Source: Hypericum androsaemum (lineage: Eukaryota; Streptophyta; Magnoliopsida; Malpighiales; Hypericaceae). From it: a DNA stretch of 64,000 nucleotides. The notes under the pieces were generated by a model. It was not told the origin of the DNA, searched no databases, and saw only the letters and a list, made by a program, of their open reading frames with translations. Shown here one piece after another: positions 45,693 through 59,316 of the stretch (positions are counted from its first letter, which is position 1; every line of letters starts with the position of its first letter). The position numbers were made by a program, and so were the translations under genes. The stretch is taken from assembly GCA_963995505.1 (NCBI GenBank), contig OZ023198.1, positions 6,038,558 to 6,102,557 on the forward strand, given 5' to 3'.

Positions 45693-48350
45693 TTATTGTG
45701 TGGATTTTAACCCCATTCCTCTTACTGTATTGTATATTTGATCTCTTTTGATTCCTTTCGTCAAAGGATCAGCTATGTTATCCTTGGATTTCACATAATT
45801 AATGGTAATTATACCACCAGAGATCAATTGTCTAACGGTGTTATGTCTCCTACGGATATGTCGAGACTTACCATTGTACATAGCATTTTGTGCTCTGCCT
45901 ATCGCTGACATGCTATCACAGTGTATCAATACAGGAGGCACATGCTTGTTCCAACAAGGAATATCTTTTAGAAATTTTCTGAGCCATTTAGCTTCTTCCC
46001 CAGCTTTGTCTAGTACTATAAAGTCCGACTCCATGGTGGATTGAGCTATGCACGTTTGTTTAGAGAATTTTCAGGACACTGCTCCGCCACCTATAGTGAA
46101 TACGTAACCACTGGTAGATTTAGAGTCTTTAGTGTCTGATCTCCAATTCACATCATTGTATCCTTCCAATACAGTTGGATATCTCGTATAAAGTATGCCA
46201 TGGTTCGAAGTATATTTTAGATACTTTAGAACTCTTTCTAGAGCTAGCCAGTGATCCGTTCCTAGGTTACTTGTGAATCTACTAAGTTTGCTAACTGAAT
46301 AAGCAATATCATGGCGTGTACAATTTGTTAAGTACATCAGGCTCCCAATGATCCTTGCATATTTCAGTTGAGATACTGGGTCCCCTCTATTTTTAGCTAA
46401 GTGTAGACTCAGGTATACTGGAGTCTTAGCTGGAGGTTTGTCAAAAGCTTCAAATTTCTTGAGTACATTCTCAACATAGTGAGATTGTGACTAGACAATT
46501 CCTTCAGTCGCCCTAGAGATTTTAATCCCTAGTATAACGTTAGCAGTTAGGGATGGCAATAGGTAGGGTAGGTAAGGTATTGGTAGGACCCTACTCATAC
46601 CCTAGTTTTTTTAGTTGGACCCATACCCTACCCTCGACCCTACAAATTTTTTATTTTTAGATCCATACCCTACCCTCCTGAAGACCCAGGGTCTATAGGG
46701 TCTGCAGGGTCCGACCCTTTAACGTTCTGCATTTTGATAATTTTTAATAAAAAGTTAATTTTTAAATAAAATTTAAACAAATTTAAGACATCTATTACGT
46801 TACACATCAATATTCAATAAAAAATTGATGAAACATCAAATTTTGTAATTTAATTTCAATAGTACAAGATTTTTCTTTTCGAGTTTGAAGTACATAAATA
46901 ATTCAATAAAAGAAAAATATAGAATGTCGACTTCTAGTGATCCATCATTCACGATATTTTCTAAACTGATTGTGTAATAACATAATAAATATGTTAAAAT
47001 TAACCATAAAGTATATTATATATATTATCAATATGATCTAATTAGGGTATAACTAGGGTCTAATCAGGGTAGAGTCTAAAATAGGGTAAAAATATAAGGG
47101 TAGGGTTCGACCCATAGGATCTAACTATGGATTCATACCCTACCCTGACCCTACTTCTAAACATGGACCCATACCCATGCCCTATCCTAGACCCAGTCAA
47201 AGTCAACATACCCTAGACCCATAGGGTAAGGATAGGGTCCGACCCTCAGGGTATGGGTATTTCTGCCATCCCTACATCAGCTAGACCCATATCTTTCATG
47301 TCAAAGTTGTTCTTTACCATGTTCTTAGTTTTTACGATAAGATTATTACTGCTTCCCATGATTAGCATGTCGTCTACGTAAAGGCATACAATCACGTAAG
47401 CATCAGGTGTGCCTTTAATGTATACACATTTATCACACTCATTGATCTTAAATCCATTTGACATCATTTTTCTGTCAAATTTCCCATGCCACTGTTTTAG
47501 TGCCTGTTTCAGCCCGTATAGTGACTTGACCAGGTTGCATACTTTATATTCTTGTCCGGGACAACAAACCCTTCAGGTTGTTCCATATATATCTCCTCTT
47601 CTAGTTTTCCATCTAGGAAAGCTATTTTTATATCCATCTGATGTATCTCGAGGTTATAGAGTGCTGCAATAGCTATGGGTACTCTAATAGATGTGATTCT
47701 TGTGACTAGAAAATACGTGTCAAAGAAATCATATCCTCCTTCTGTTTGAACCCTTTAGCTACCAACCGAACTTTGTATTTGTCGATTAATCCATCAGCTT
47801 TGTATTTCCTTTTAAGGATCTACTTGCAACCTAAAAGTTTGCAACCTGGTGGAAGATCCAAGATTTCCCACGAGTGATTTTGCATGATGGACTCTATCTC
47901 ACTGTTGATAGCTTCTTTCTAGAGAGGAACATCTGGACTAGACAATGCCTCTTGGATTGTCCCAGGTTCATTTTCTAACACCTATGTCAGAAAATCTGTA
48001 CTAAACGACTTGGCCGTTTTAGTTTTGCTACGTCTAGGTTCCTCAACAACTTGATGAGAACCTTAAGTAACTTCATGAGCTCTTTTATTAGAGCTTGGGT
48101 CTTTCCTCTCCTTGTTTGGAAAGATATTCTCAAAAAATGTTTTATTCCTAGATTCCATGACCATTCCCTCGTTGATTTTAGGATTTTCAGACTTGTGCAC
48201 TAGAAATTAGTATGCGCTACTATTGTAGGTATATCCGATAAAAATACAGTCAACAGTCTTGAGTCCTATTCTCACCCTTTTAGGTGGAGGTATTTCTACT
48301 TTAGCTAGGTACCCCCACACTTTAAGGTAACCGTACGAAGGCTTTCTCCC
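45693..48350 (-). pseudogene. copia RT and RNase H, split by a nested element
   Basis: RNase H at 45693-46034 (FIVLDKAGEEAKWLRKFLKD, HCDSMSAIGRAQN, KDNIADPLTKGI) and RT end at 46071-46337 ([20 protein letters not shown]). The palm with VCLYVDDMLIMGSS lies at 47246-47467, and more of RT continues in broken frames to about 48350. Between 46545 and 47273 the hAT-like element interrupts the sequence just after MKDMGLADV. Confidence 0.85.
46545..47273. mobile_element. hAT-like non-autonomous element (MITE-like)
   Basis: About 730 bp with short inverted ends TAGGGATGGCA and TGCCATCCCT. Target copies ACGTTAGC (46537-46544) and ACATCAGC (47274-47281) make an 8-bp duplication with two transitions, as expected for hAT. 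Both subterminal regions are packed with ACCCTACCC/GGGTAGGG-type motifs; the centre is AT-rich. No transposase frame. It interrupts the copia RT, so it inserted later. Confidence 0.82.
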
Positions 48351-48353
48351 TTT

Positions 48354-49751
48354 CTATAGTTCATATGGAGTTTTGTCCCTTTTCTTGTGTGGCAATTTAT
48401 TTAGAATGTGATTAGCTGAGAGCACAGCTTTCCCCCATATGTTCTGGGGTAAGCTCCAGCTAATCAACATAGCATTCATCATCTCCTTGAAAGTTTGATT
48501 CTTGCGTTCAGCTACGCTGTTTGACTTAGGTGAGTATGGAGCAGTTGTCTGATAAATAATGCCATGTTGTTGACAGAATTCCTTAAACGGAGCTACATAT
48601 TTTTTCCCTCTATCACTTCGAATCATCTTTATTTTAGTGCTAAGTTAATTTTTAACCTCATTCTTATAACTTTTGAAAGCTTCTAGAGCTTCGTCTTTTT
48701 CTTTCAAGAGATGTACATAGCAGTACCTTGTGCAATCATCAATAAATGTGATGAAATATTTTTTTCCACCTTTAGTTTGCACGTGTTTCATATCGTAGAT
48801 GTCGATATGAATTAACTCTAAAGGTGTAGAACTTCTTTCCACTGAATGAAAAGGTGCTTTGGTCATTTTTGCCTCTACACATACTTCACATTTATTGTTT
48901 GAGTCAAACTCTATTTCAGGCAATAAATTTAAACTTGCTAACTTTCTTAGTGAGCTCAAATTTACGCGTCTTAATCTATCATGCCATAAGTTAGAACACT
49001 CATCCAAGTAAGAAGAATTAATAACTTTATTAGGATCCTCAAAGGTGTGTTTCACAGTTATTACATTCATCTTGAAGAGCCCCCTCTCGAGATAACCCTT
49101 TCCTACAAAGGTACCAGCCTTAGTTAATACAAATCTATCAGCCTCAAAAACTAGCTTCAACCCGGCTTTGCTTAACAGGGAGCCGGATACTAGATTCTTA
49201 TAAATGTCTGGGACATACAGCACATCCTTGAGGGTCAACTCTTTTCCGGAAGTCAGCTTCAGCACCACCTTGCCTAGTCCAACTATGCGAGAAGTTTCAG
49301 AGTTATCCATAAACAACTTATATCCGTTGATTGGGGTGTAGGTCGAGAACATCTCATTGTCTGAGCAGATGTATCGGGTTTTCCCTGTGTCAATGAACCA
49401 CTCTCTTAGGTTATCTACCAGATTGACTTCAAATACCATGGCGGATAAGTCTAGCTCAGACAGGTCTTCGGCCAGATTAGCCTTCTCACAATCGTCCCTC
49501 TTTGGCAGGCGAAAATCTTTTGCCATGTGACTGGGCTTGTCGCAGTTAAAGCAATTATCCTTGATCTTCTTAGCCTTCTTTTGCTTTGGCTCTTGCATCT
49601 CCTGCTTATTTCTGGGCTTCTTCCTCTTCTTGCCGGTACCTCCTTCAGCGAGGTGTACCTTAGCCTCGAACTTAGTCCTACTGATATTGACTTTGGAATT
49701 TTGATTATCTTCCTCGATCCTCAGACTCATGATCAGGTCTTCCAGCTCCAA
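48354..49751 (-). pseudogene. copia zinc knuckle, protease and integrase
   Basis: Frame 48645-49751: zinc knuckle CFNCDKPSHMAKDF has Phe in place of the last Cys. Protease WFIDTGKTRYIC departs from the usual DSGAT. Gag-pre-integrase LWHDRLRRVNLSSLRKLA has lost the His of the GHV motif. Integrase core: HIDIYDMKHV and FIDDCTRYCYVHLL. After a stop near 48640 the frame continues at 48354-48626 with MIRSDRGKKYVAPFKEFC, and SNSVAERKNQTFKEMM carries the Glu. Several essential residues are lost, more decay than in the copia at 34-40 kb. Confidence 0.88.
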
Positions 49752-49790
49752 GTCCTTCCTCTTATGCTTGAGGTAGTTCTTGAAATCCTT

Positions 49791-50340
49791 CTACAGGGGG
49801 GGGGAGGGTTGCTTCTCAATTAGTGCAACCACTTGGAAGGACTCACTGAGTTGCATGCCTTCGGCGTGAATCTCATGTAGAATCAGCTGCAGCTCTTGAA
49901 CTTGGTCTACGACCTTCTTGGAATCTACCATCTGGAAATCGAGGAATCTACCGATGATATATTTCTTCATTCCGGCATCCTCCGTCTTGTACTTCTTCTC
50001 CAGAGAATTCCACAATTCTTTTGCAGTCTTGGCACCTGCATAGATATTGTAAAGGTGTCATCTAATCCATTCAGGATATAGTTACGACATAGGAAGTCAC
50101 TGTGACTTCATGCATCGAGGGCATTGATCTTCTGTTGATCAGCCTCATTTTTTGCTACCTTTGGAGCCTCTTCTTTTAAGAATCAGACCAGGTTGAGCAT
50201 CGTCAGGTAGAATAGCATCTTCTGTTGCCACCTCTTGAACTCGGTGCCATTTAACTTGGTCGGCCTTTCGACGTGGACAGTTCCTGGGACCGCTGGTGCA
50301 GAGTTTGATGATGCCGTCTTCAAGTACACAGATCTTGTCT
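49791..50340 (-). pseudogene. copia gag, broken
   Basis: The frame at 49791-50015 ([40 protein letters not shown]) is the UBN2-type gag core. Upstream, to the 5' LTR at 50347, gag start sequence (WQQKMLFYLTMLNLV-like) is readable only across frameshifts. A G/C-run (nine C or more, 49794-49804) lies at the break with the zinc-knuckle frame. Confidence 0.75.
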
Positions 50341-50346
50341 TACGAT

Positions 50347-51088
50347 TGTTGTTTGTCAGAGGTGGTGTACTTGATTAAGATCTTGTAAAGTCAAGGCAAG
50401 AGTTTGACTCTTTCTCCGTAAGACGAGATTGCCCCGTATTCAGTGCTTACGAGGTACGGCAATCGTCCCTAAGATATAATGACTTTGGTACTTTGAGTTC
50501 GTAGCACAATGACCCTCGAAGCTTCAGGCAAACCGATGGATATATAGAACTATCTCGAGATAGATAGAGAGGAGAAAACTACAATGCTAATGAATGCTTA
50601 TGCACTTGTAGTTGGGATAAGTTTGGAAGTGAGGGGAGAGGCCTATTTATAGGCACTGGATGGGAGGGAGGCAGGTACTCTGAAAGGGCACAAGGTACTT
50701 CTGAGGAGATGCATCTGTTCTGCCAACAGGCAGACAGCTTCCTTCAAGCACCTTTTCGGCCAGCCAGAGGCACCCCTTCGCCTACCAGCGGCCAACCTAC
50801 TCGTGACCATTTGGTGCTCGTAGGCACCCCTTCGGTGGGTTCTCTGGACATGCCATCCCTTCCACACCTCTTCGCGTCTGAGTATTCTGGAGTCTTCCGG
50901 AATCAGCCAAAATTTTAGGCTCCTCAGCTCCTCGCGACGATGCGTACGTGCCAAGTGCGCCACAAAGTACCCATTGTGACCTGCGTCCAATGCGCCATGC
51001 CTGTGTGCACGTGGGTGTGCTCGGATGGTGCGTAGCACCATCCTCGCAACGTCCGAGTCAGCTTTCCAGATGTTCAACTCATTTCCTA
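50347..51088 (-). repeat. 5' LTR of the minus-strand copia
   Basis: 742 bp, partner of 44600-45359. Substitutions and indels are frequent, so this element is older than the copia at 34-40 kb. Confidence 0.88.
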
Positions 51089-51094
51089 GCTAAC

Positions 51095-51950
51095 AAGAAG
51101 CATCTCCTTACAAACTAGAAAATATTTGTTGCACTTTCTAATATAGTAATGCCATTTTCAACTTGGATTTTTCATTATGGACCTCCACCTTAGGCTGTTT
51201 GCTTTAATTAGCATTTAAAACCCAACATTAACTTGTCAAAGAGCTTACTGGTGTGTATCGTTTTTGCTATCTTATTGGTGTGTGTCGTTTTTGCTTCCCA
51301 CTCCCAATGTTGTTCGGATCTTAACTTGATAGAATATTCATGTTCTAGCTTGATTTTTTCATTCTAATAGTGATCGCCCGCAAACATAGGCAACACCACT
51401 TGACCCCAAAAAAAAACATAAGTAACACCACTAATGAAAGTTGGGTGCCAAGAAGCTTGGTTTTTAAGTGTAGGTTCAAATTTTACAGATATTAATCAGA
51501 AAATACAACTGTAATAGAATTTGGCAGAAGTTCTTTGACAAATTTTCTAATATCAATTTAATTTTAGATTAGTTAATCTAATAATTAATAGTTATCCATA
51601 TATAAAATAATTTTAGAAAAAAAATTGGACTATAATAGTTCCGGGCCTGGATTGTGTACGGAAAAGGAATTCCTTCCAAAAAATGGAGTGACTATGAGCA
51701 AAAATGTCAAATAGCAATAGGGGGAGAGGCGCACGTAGGCTGGTGATTTAGAGTGGTTGACAGCTTGCACTTTAATTTGTAGGATGTGCACTCCATTTTA
51801 TTAAAAGGAGGCGCGTGGGATGTGCACTCTATTTTAATTTATTTTTTTATCTTGTACTTTTTTTAAGTAAATTTTAGTTCGATATTGGCATGAACTTATG
51901 TGATAAAATGACATGAAATATTATGAAAATTGACACGACTATTATTTATT
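51095..51950. other. copied thioredoxin f flank, no gene
   Basis: From about 51250 it resumes the thioredoxin f downstream flank: TGTTCGGAT and GCCCGCAAACATA... match 29690-29935, and 51480-51590 matches 31715-31765 joined to 33908-33945. It lacks the Pack-MULE and the gag-only LTR element present in the first copy. No coding sequence. Confidence 0.6.
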
Positions 51951-51951
51951 A

Positions 51952-53130
51952 TGTCACGACCCAAAAATAGGAGTGACAAATGCCCGAGGTGTTAAATACC
52001 CCGATAGGCACCAGACTTTACTAAGAAATAAATCCAAACATCTGGAAATATTCATCAATTGAAAAACAAACGATTGTCATCAAAACTAAATACTGGTATT
52101 AATTCAGAAAATCAACAGCCTTTATTTTTAGAAGAAACTGTGAGGATGTATACAGCTAAAACTCCTCTACTCCTGATCCCGAACCTCACCAGAACCATCT
52201 GAAACACATACTACTAGTGTGAGTTGAATAACTCAGTAAGTAGAACGAACATAAATAATTTTACAACGATATTAAACCAACGAACATATGAACATTGTGC
52301 AAATCAAAGAGGATCCCTAAACTGACTAACATAATAGGACTCCGAAGCCTAATATAACCATGATGGTATTCTCATGGGGCACAGATAAATACCCTTTCGT
52401 TCCCGCGTTGCGGGCCCAGAAGACAAAAGGGTATCCCTCCACGAGCCCAGATAATTTCCACACTCTCTATCTATTTGATTACACACACCTAGGATTACTC
52501 GGTAGCCCATTTGAAATGATGCGCATAAACTATAGGACCCAGAAAGTACTTTTTGGTCATAAATGGGTCTGTCATTTAGAATAACTGGGCATGCCATTTG
52601 ACATAAAAAGGTATGTCATTTTGACATAGCCGGGCTTGCATTTTGGTTATAATCGAGTCTGCCATTTAGACATAACCGGGCATGTCATTTTGATATAGCC
52701 AGTGATACAATTTAGACATAGGTGGGTCTACCACTTGACATAACCGGACATACCATTAGACATAACCGAGCATGTCATTTTAATACAACCTTCCAACCGC
52801 TTGGTACTCAATCGACTATTGATTTTAAATAAATTTTCGACATCCTTACACTCCAAATTGAGAGAAGTCATAAACTTTAAAGTTGTAGATATACGTCTCA
52901 GCTTCGCACAGCAACTTGAATCACTTCAATCGGACTCCGAAGTAAGAAGTTGTGGCTCCCTAACAGAAACCTAGGATGGATGGATAATAGACGAAAATGC
53001 CCCTGATGAATTACAATCGTCAGATCTCTGACTCACGCCTAATCATCAAGATCAAGAGACTATATTAAATTATATTTGATACCGAAAACTTATATTACAC
53101 TCCGTACCAAATCCATCTCCAATAGTTACA
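51952..53130. repeat. LTR-like or other repeat region with minisatellite
   Basis: Begins TGTCACGACCCAAAAATAGG, a start seen in several plant LTRs, and continues with GAATAACTCAGTAAGTAGAA. It interrupts the copied thioredoxin f flank between blocks ending near 51600 and starting near 53138. No pol sequence and no clear end or target duplication, so a solo LTR is only a guess. Confidence 0.4.
52551..52790 (+). repeat. minisatellite, about ten 22-24 bp units
   Basis: Degenerate units on TTTTGACATAACCGGGCATG followed by TCA, for example at 52659-52682 and near 52745. The unit resembles part of the 20178-20300 repeat (CATATAACTTGGTTTGCCGG), which may mean a shared source. Confidence 0.8.
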
Positions 53131-55333
53131 CCTAGGATGGATTGGGAAAAGGGAAATTAAAGTAAGCAAGGAATATAACGAAATCTTCTGTTCCAATAGG
53201 ACCACGCCAACTCAGTCGGAACGACGCAAAAATGACAAGCCAAATCCCATAATTTCACCTACTTGGTTTTGATTTTTAGCCAGTAGTGTTATCGAAATAC
53301 GGTCTATCTAGTTATGGTATAGCATCCAGCTGTTGGTCAGTGTAAGTTCACTGCATCAGACTCATTTTGTTGTCATTTGGTTCTTTTAGCAGTCTGTTGA
53401 TCCGAGCCATTATCATGCCAGGTTCGCTGTGCTCGATTGGTTCCAAGCCTTCATTAAGGATTGTTTGATTAGCGTAGTTGCATAGGGTCACCAAGTTGAC
53501 AATCTGCCATATTTGTTAGCCCACTGTTACACTTATTTATTCGAGAAGTACCGCATTGTTATGCTAGATATTAAAGTGTAAAATCTTGTGTTTGAACTTT
53601 GGCAGTTACTTTGCTATAGCTAAACTGTTATTGCTTCAAAATGTGCTGATAATTTTATTTTACTTTTGTCGAAAGCACTCGGTTGCTAGAGCTAAAGTGT
53701 CGTTGCGACTAATTCGGTTCGAGCACAATCAAACCAACATGTAATTGTAGCTGCTACAGCTGGATAGGTGTATTTCTATTTCCTCTTTCAGGACTTGATC
53801 CAACCGAGAGCAATAACAACCAACAGCCCAAAACGATGCAGGGCGGCTGCCCGTTGAATATTTGTACAACATAGTACCTTCGATGATGGTTTTATGGTTT
53901 TTCCTAATGGCCCTTTTGATGGTTTCATATAGAGATGAACTGGGTTCTCTTTGTTTGCGTGTTTGAGTTGGTGTTTTGGCCTTGTTGTTCCTTTTTTCTT
54001 CTCAATGGTTGCATGCATTTTCTTCTGTGTATATGGTACAGTTGCTCTAGGATCCATCCTTGCTTGATTGTTGAAAGAGTTAAAAATTTACATATTCTAA
54101 CAAATTATTCGAGTTAATTTAACTTGGTGTCTGCTGTTTGGCAGCAGTTGTCATTTTAGTCCGGCTAATGATTGTGAATTATGGCAGTGAGGATATTAGA
54201 GATGATTTTTTCTGTTGCGAGTTGCTTAACATTGGCTTTTGTTGGAGTAAGCATTGAAGATGGTGAAGTTGTTGCACATTCTGCAGCAACATGATCAAGG
54301 AAAAGCTGCAGGCTTATGATTCATGATCTAGCTGATCATGTCTCAACGAATAAGTTAGATAGTTGTTGGTCATTATGGCCAACTATATTAGAATGTAATT
54401 ATTGTAAATAGCAGCTGTACATTCCCATTCCCAATAAATGATAGCCTCGTTGCCGTTGGAACTCGGAAGCAGCTGTCAAAAAGTAGACTGCTTAGTTCCT
54501 AGATAAGTAGCCGTTAGTAAGCAATTAATTCTCTCCGCATTAGGCATGTATATAAACAACTGATCATGACTTAATAAATCAAGTAATATTATTCCCTTAT
54601 TGTGTTTTCTACAGCTTTTCTATCTCACCTTTGGGATCACTTGCTAGTTATAAGGGTATTTATGTAAAGTAGTAAATCAATTCCCAAAATTTAACTTATG
54701 GTTCCAAACAAGCAAATGAGAAATGAATTCCTTTATATTACCATTAGGAATTGGAAATAGAATTCTTTTCCGGACGGAATTGATTCTAAACAGGCTCTTA
54801 ATCAATTTTTTTCTCTGGTAGAGACCTACTATTATATCATCAACTAACCACTAAATAAACCGCCAACACCACCGAAACCAACCACTAACTATTCATAAAA
54901 GAAAATTTGACGAAATAATATGTACTCACAAAAATAAAGTTATATAGTTCAGGAATTAAACAATGTATATGAGAATGGTTCTCCTAACTTGTCAGTTCAT
55001 AAGATTCGGAAAACCAAGATTTACTTTTGATCCTAAAAAATTCAAATCTCAAGATCTTAAAAATTAATTATTAACAAAACTCTAAGATTTTCCAATCTGA
55101 ACCAACGAATTATCTAGCAGTCACCTGTTAATATAATGATACTAGCATTTAATTTTCAAAAGGTGGATTTGCAAGGAGAATTACCCATGAAAGTGATTGG
55201 AAAAGTCAAAAGTCAAAGAAGGCGGACCAAGAAAAAGAAGAAGAAGGCATTACAAATATATTTCCCTCGCAACGAACAAAAAACCCAAAATCGCTAAAAA
55301 AAATTGAGATTATAATCAGAAAGGCCCGGGAAA
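53131..55333. other. gene-free stretch upstream of GFAT
   Basis: 53138-53275 is the last detectable block of the duplicated thioredoxin f flank (pairs with 33990-34035 and 41550-41680). 54360-54613 has LTR-like features (starts TGTTGGTCATT, TATATAAAC at 54550, ends TTTTCTACA) without a partner. The GFAT promoter lies at the right end, with a weak TATA-like ACAAATATATTT at 55252-55263. Frames at 53788-54117 match no family. Confidence 0.5.
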
Positions 55334-58597
<3,264 letters not shown>

Positions 58598-59144
58598 AAA
58601 TCGACCTAACAGACCGTGCCTGGCTCTCGATCCGATTCATGCTTACCATAGCGTGGATATTCTTTCAGCTTCCTCGCTGACAGCCGGCATTTAACTGTTA
58701 TTTGGTGCTGCTCGCATTCGGATTTGATTATAGAGTAGATCAGAGTACACTGATTCTGTCCTTGGACCATGAGTAACCCATGTAAGAGTACGCCTTCTTT
58801 GTACATAATCATCCTTATTTACATGCTACAACCGAGTCTTGCTCATTCAGATATATTGTGACTTGAAGAAGTGTGGCTAAATCAATCAAAGTTCGTTTTT
58901 GTTAATGGTACTTGAAGTTTGTTTCAAATCGAATACCAAGGTACCTATTAAAAATTTATTACTCACTTAGATCAACTACTGAATGAATAATTCAGTTTAA
59001 TCATTCGGTCAAATGCCTGAATTTTGAATCATGGCAATGCAACAAAATAGTTGTCAAATTTTTGTTTTTGTCAAACTTGACCCTTATTTAGATTAGTCGA
59101 CCCGTAAGTCCACAGGTACCTTAATTTCAATAAATCTAGCTGAC
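58598..59144. other. GFAT 3' UTR and intergenic
   Basis: First 250 bp are probably the GFAT 3' UTR. The rest is AT-rich spacer. No coding sequence or repeat recognised. Confidence 0.5.
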
Positions 59145-59279
59145 TGGGCCAGCCATAAAATGGGCTTCTGCCAAGTACTGGGGTCTGGGCCCACGTTGGG
59201 AAGCCCATACCATCGTCCCATCGTGTGTTCTTTGCTTCAAAAGCCCCACCGGTCGTCTCCCAGCCAATAGAAACCCTAA
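59145..59279 (+). promoter_or_regulatory. site II cluster and telo-box of the KRI1 promoter
   Basis: Four TGGGCY site II motifs: 59145-59150, 59161-59166, 59186-59191 (within palindrome TGGGCCCA) and, reversed, 59202-59207. A telo-box AAACCCTAA lies at 59271-59279, 38 bp before the ATG. The pairing of site II (bound by TCP factors) and telo-box is the known signature of plant ribosomal-protein and ribosome-biogenesis genes, and fits growth-linked expression of the gene behind it. No TATA box is seen, also usual for this class. Confidence 0.8.
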
Positions 59280-59316
59280 TCCAGTAAACCTTGCGCCCTG
59301 TGTATCGAGAGCGGAG

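Larger units (their letters stand above)
44600..51089 (-). mobile_element. Ty1/copia element, minus strand, decayed, with nested insertion
   Basis: Long LTRs of about 740-760 bp (44600-45359 and 50347-51088). Flanks TTAAC (44595-44599) and CTAAC (51090-51094) are an imperfect 5-bp target duplication. Internal order on the minus strand is gag, protease, integrase, RT, RNase H. Active-site damage is widespread. A hAT-like element at 46545-47273 splits the RT region. Inserted in a LINE RNase H fragment, which is itself inside the copied thioredoxin f flank, so this is three layers deep. Confidence 0.9.

Noticed and set aside
54360..54613. Solo LTR
   Set aside because: Start, TATA and end look LTR-like, but no flanking duplication or second copy was found; kept only as a remark.
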